From contig CAJGCX010000095.1 in assembly GCA_904501895.1 (NCBI GenBank), positions 1-6,815 of the forward strand: a stretch of DNA of 6,815 nucleotides, given 5' to 3'. The position numbers and the translations under genes were made by a program. Shown here piece by piece: positions 6,132 to 6,815 of this stretch (within the stretch, counting starts at the first letter, position 1; every line of letters starts with the position of its first letter). This DNA comes from Clostridiaceae bacterium. GTDB taxonomy: Bacteria; Bacillota; Clostridia; Oscillospirales; Acutalibacteraceae. The notes beneath the pieces were generated by a model. That model searched no databases, had not been told where the DNA came from, and worked only from the letters and a program-made list of their open reading frames with translations.

Positions 6132-6623
6132 ATGAGTTTAATATCTAAATTTCTCATAATTAAAGAATATTATGGTGAAAAAGCAATAGAATGTGCACGT
6201 GTGTCGAAGCAAGTAGAGATGGCTCTTCTACAAATGCTGAATTACGGTAAATGTCGTTTCTTTGCAACGGTTGTTCTAAATAAAACACTTGGAAGAATTA
6301 TGCTTTTTACCGATTTGGAGGATAAGGAGCTTGCTGACGGAAAAACTGTTTGCTATTTTTCCAATCTTTGGGTGCATCCAAAACTGCGTGGGAAACATCT
6401 GGGCTCAAAACTTGTAAGATATGTTGAAAAGGAAGCAAAAAAGAATGGGTTCGAATATTTGACATTAGGTGTTCATACTGACAATGATAAGAATAATAAA
6501 ATGTATGAGCATATGGGCTTTGATAGACTTGTAAAAAATAAAACTGAAGATGTAATTCTAAGAGATAAAGATGGAAATTTTGTTGCTCTAAAAGAATATG
6601 CAGTGTTGATTAAAAAACTATAA
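6132..6623 (+). CDS. GNAT-family N-acetyltransferase
   Basis: A 163-residue single-domain GNAT protein, which transfers an acetyl group from acetyl-CoA to an amine. The acetyl-CoA motif A is seen as LWVHPKLRGKHLGSKL (79-94), with the pyrophosphate-binding loop RGKHLG (86-91). Motif B appears as NNKMYEHMGF (121-130), the usual Tyr-x-x-x-Gly-Phe ending. The substrate cannot be inferred. Its ribosome binding site (TAAGGG, 6119-6124) overlaps the GH30 stop, and its tandem TAATAA stop is followed 13 bases later by the GH43 start, so it is transcribed and probably translated with the two glycosidases. This suggests a sugar or amino-sugar target, but general GNAT genes also land in unrelated operons. 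Confidence 0.85.
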   Translation: MSLISKFLIIKEYYGEKAIECARVSKQVEMALLQMLNYGKCRFFATVVLNKTLGRIMLFTDLEDKELADGKTVCYFSNLWVHPKLRGKHLGSKLVRYVEKEAKKNGFEYLTLGVHTDNDKNNKMYEHMGFDRLVKNKTEDVILRDKDGNFVALKEYAVLIKKL

Positions 6624-6638
6624 TAATGGAGAAATATT

Positions 6639-6815
6639 ATGAATTATCCTAATCCTTTTATACCACAGCGTGCTGACCCTTATGTTACAAAGGGTCCTGA
6701 TGAAAATTATTATTTTACTGCATCATATCCTGCTTTTATGAATGTTGATGCAGGTTATGACAGAATAATTCTTCGCAAAAGTGAAACTGTAATGGGCTTG
6801 GCAAATGCTCAGGAG
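6639..6815 (+). CDS. Glycoside hydrolase family 43, N-terminal part only
   Basis: The open frame runs off the right edge after 59 codons. GGAG (6628-6631) is 7 bases before the ATG. The sequence opens with NPFIPQRADPYV, then YYFTASYPAF (24-33) and YDRIILRKSETVMGL (40-54). This is the first blade of a GH43 five-bladed propeller, with Asp13 of ADP as the expected catalytic base. GH43 members are mainly alpha-L-arabinofuranosidases and beta-xylosidases, with some exo-galactanases. No signal peptide, so cytoplasmic like the GH30 enzyme. Next to a beta-1,6-galactanase-like GH30, removal of arabinose from arabinogalactan fragments is a reasonable guess. Confidence 0.8.
   Translation, partial: MNYPNPFIPQRADPYVTKGPDENYYFTASYPAFMNVDAGYDRIILRKSETVMGLANAQE

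Noticed and set aside
1..6815. tRNA, rRNA, CRISPR array, insertion sequence or attachment site
   Set aside because: No repeat-spacer pattern, transposase, integrase, terminal inverted repeats or tRNA-like fold was seen on either strand.

Overview
The window is AT-rich, densely packed bacterial DNA. Short intergenic gaps, AGGAGG-type ribosome binding sites and A/T-ending codons suggest a low-GC Firmicute. The gene content (an amino-acid/sodium symporter, a class I DAHP synthase, a P-protein and plant-polysaccharide hydrolases) fits a gut Clostridium-type fibre user such as Oscillospiraceae or Lachnospiraceae. The taxonomic call is inference.

Layout. (1) Positions 1-1897, plus strand: the 3' part of an alanine/glycine:cation symporter (AGCS family), then, 9 bases on, a membrane-anchored SGNH/GDSL hydrolase. 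A hairpin at 1900-1936 with A-rich and T-rich flanks can end transcription from both sides. (2) Positions 1945-4555, minus strand: an aromatic amino-acid operon read as leader, pheA (chorismate mutase/prephenate dehydratase), a 65-residue stump of tyrA (prephenate dehydrogenase), and DAHP synthase. (3) Positions 4693-6815, plus strand, divergent: a GH30 glycosidase, a GNAT acetyltransferase and the start of a GH43 glycosidase, closely spaced behind one good promoter.

The most interesting element is the 223-base leader between the operon promoter and pheA. A consensus promoter (TTGACA, 17 bases, TATAAT) is followed by an uncatalogued 35-codon ORF (4388-4495, minus). Ten of its residues 11-26 are Phe (6) or Tyr (4). 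After it come a strong intrinsic terminator and then the pheA ribosome binding site. Three mutually exclusive pairings can be traced by eye: a 1:2 protector, a 2:3 antiterminator and a 3:4 terminator. Region 2 lies in the last codons of the leader ORF, just past the aromatic run. This is the architecture of ribosome-mediated transcription attenuation, as in E. coli pheL-pheA, but here it reads both Phe and Tyr. In Firmicutes, amino-acid genes are more often controlled by T-box RNAs, and I see no T-box motif here.

The second notable point is that tyrA stops in tandem after its nucleotide-binding motif, directly before the DAHP synthase ribosome binding site. The locus therefore senses Tyr but appears to have lost its Tyr-specific enzyme. 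The GH30-GNAT-GH43 set has no visible export signals in the parts seen and probably handles imported oligosaccharides, possibly from arabinogalactan.
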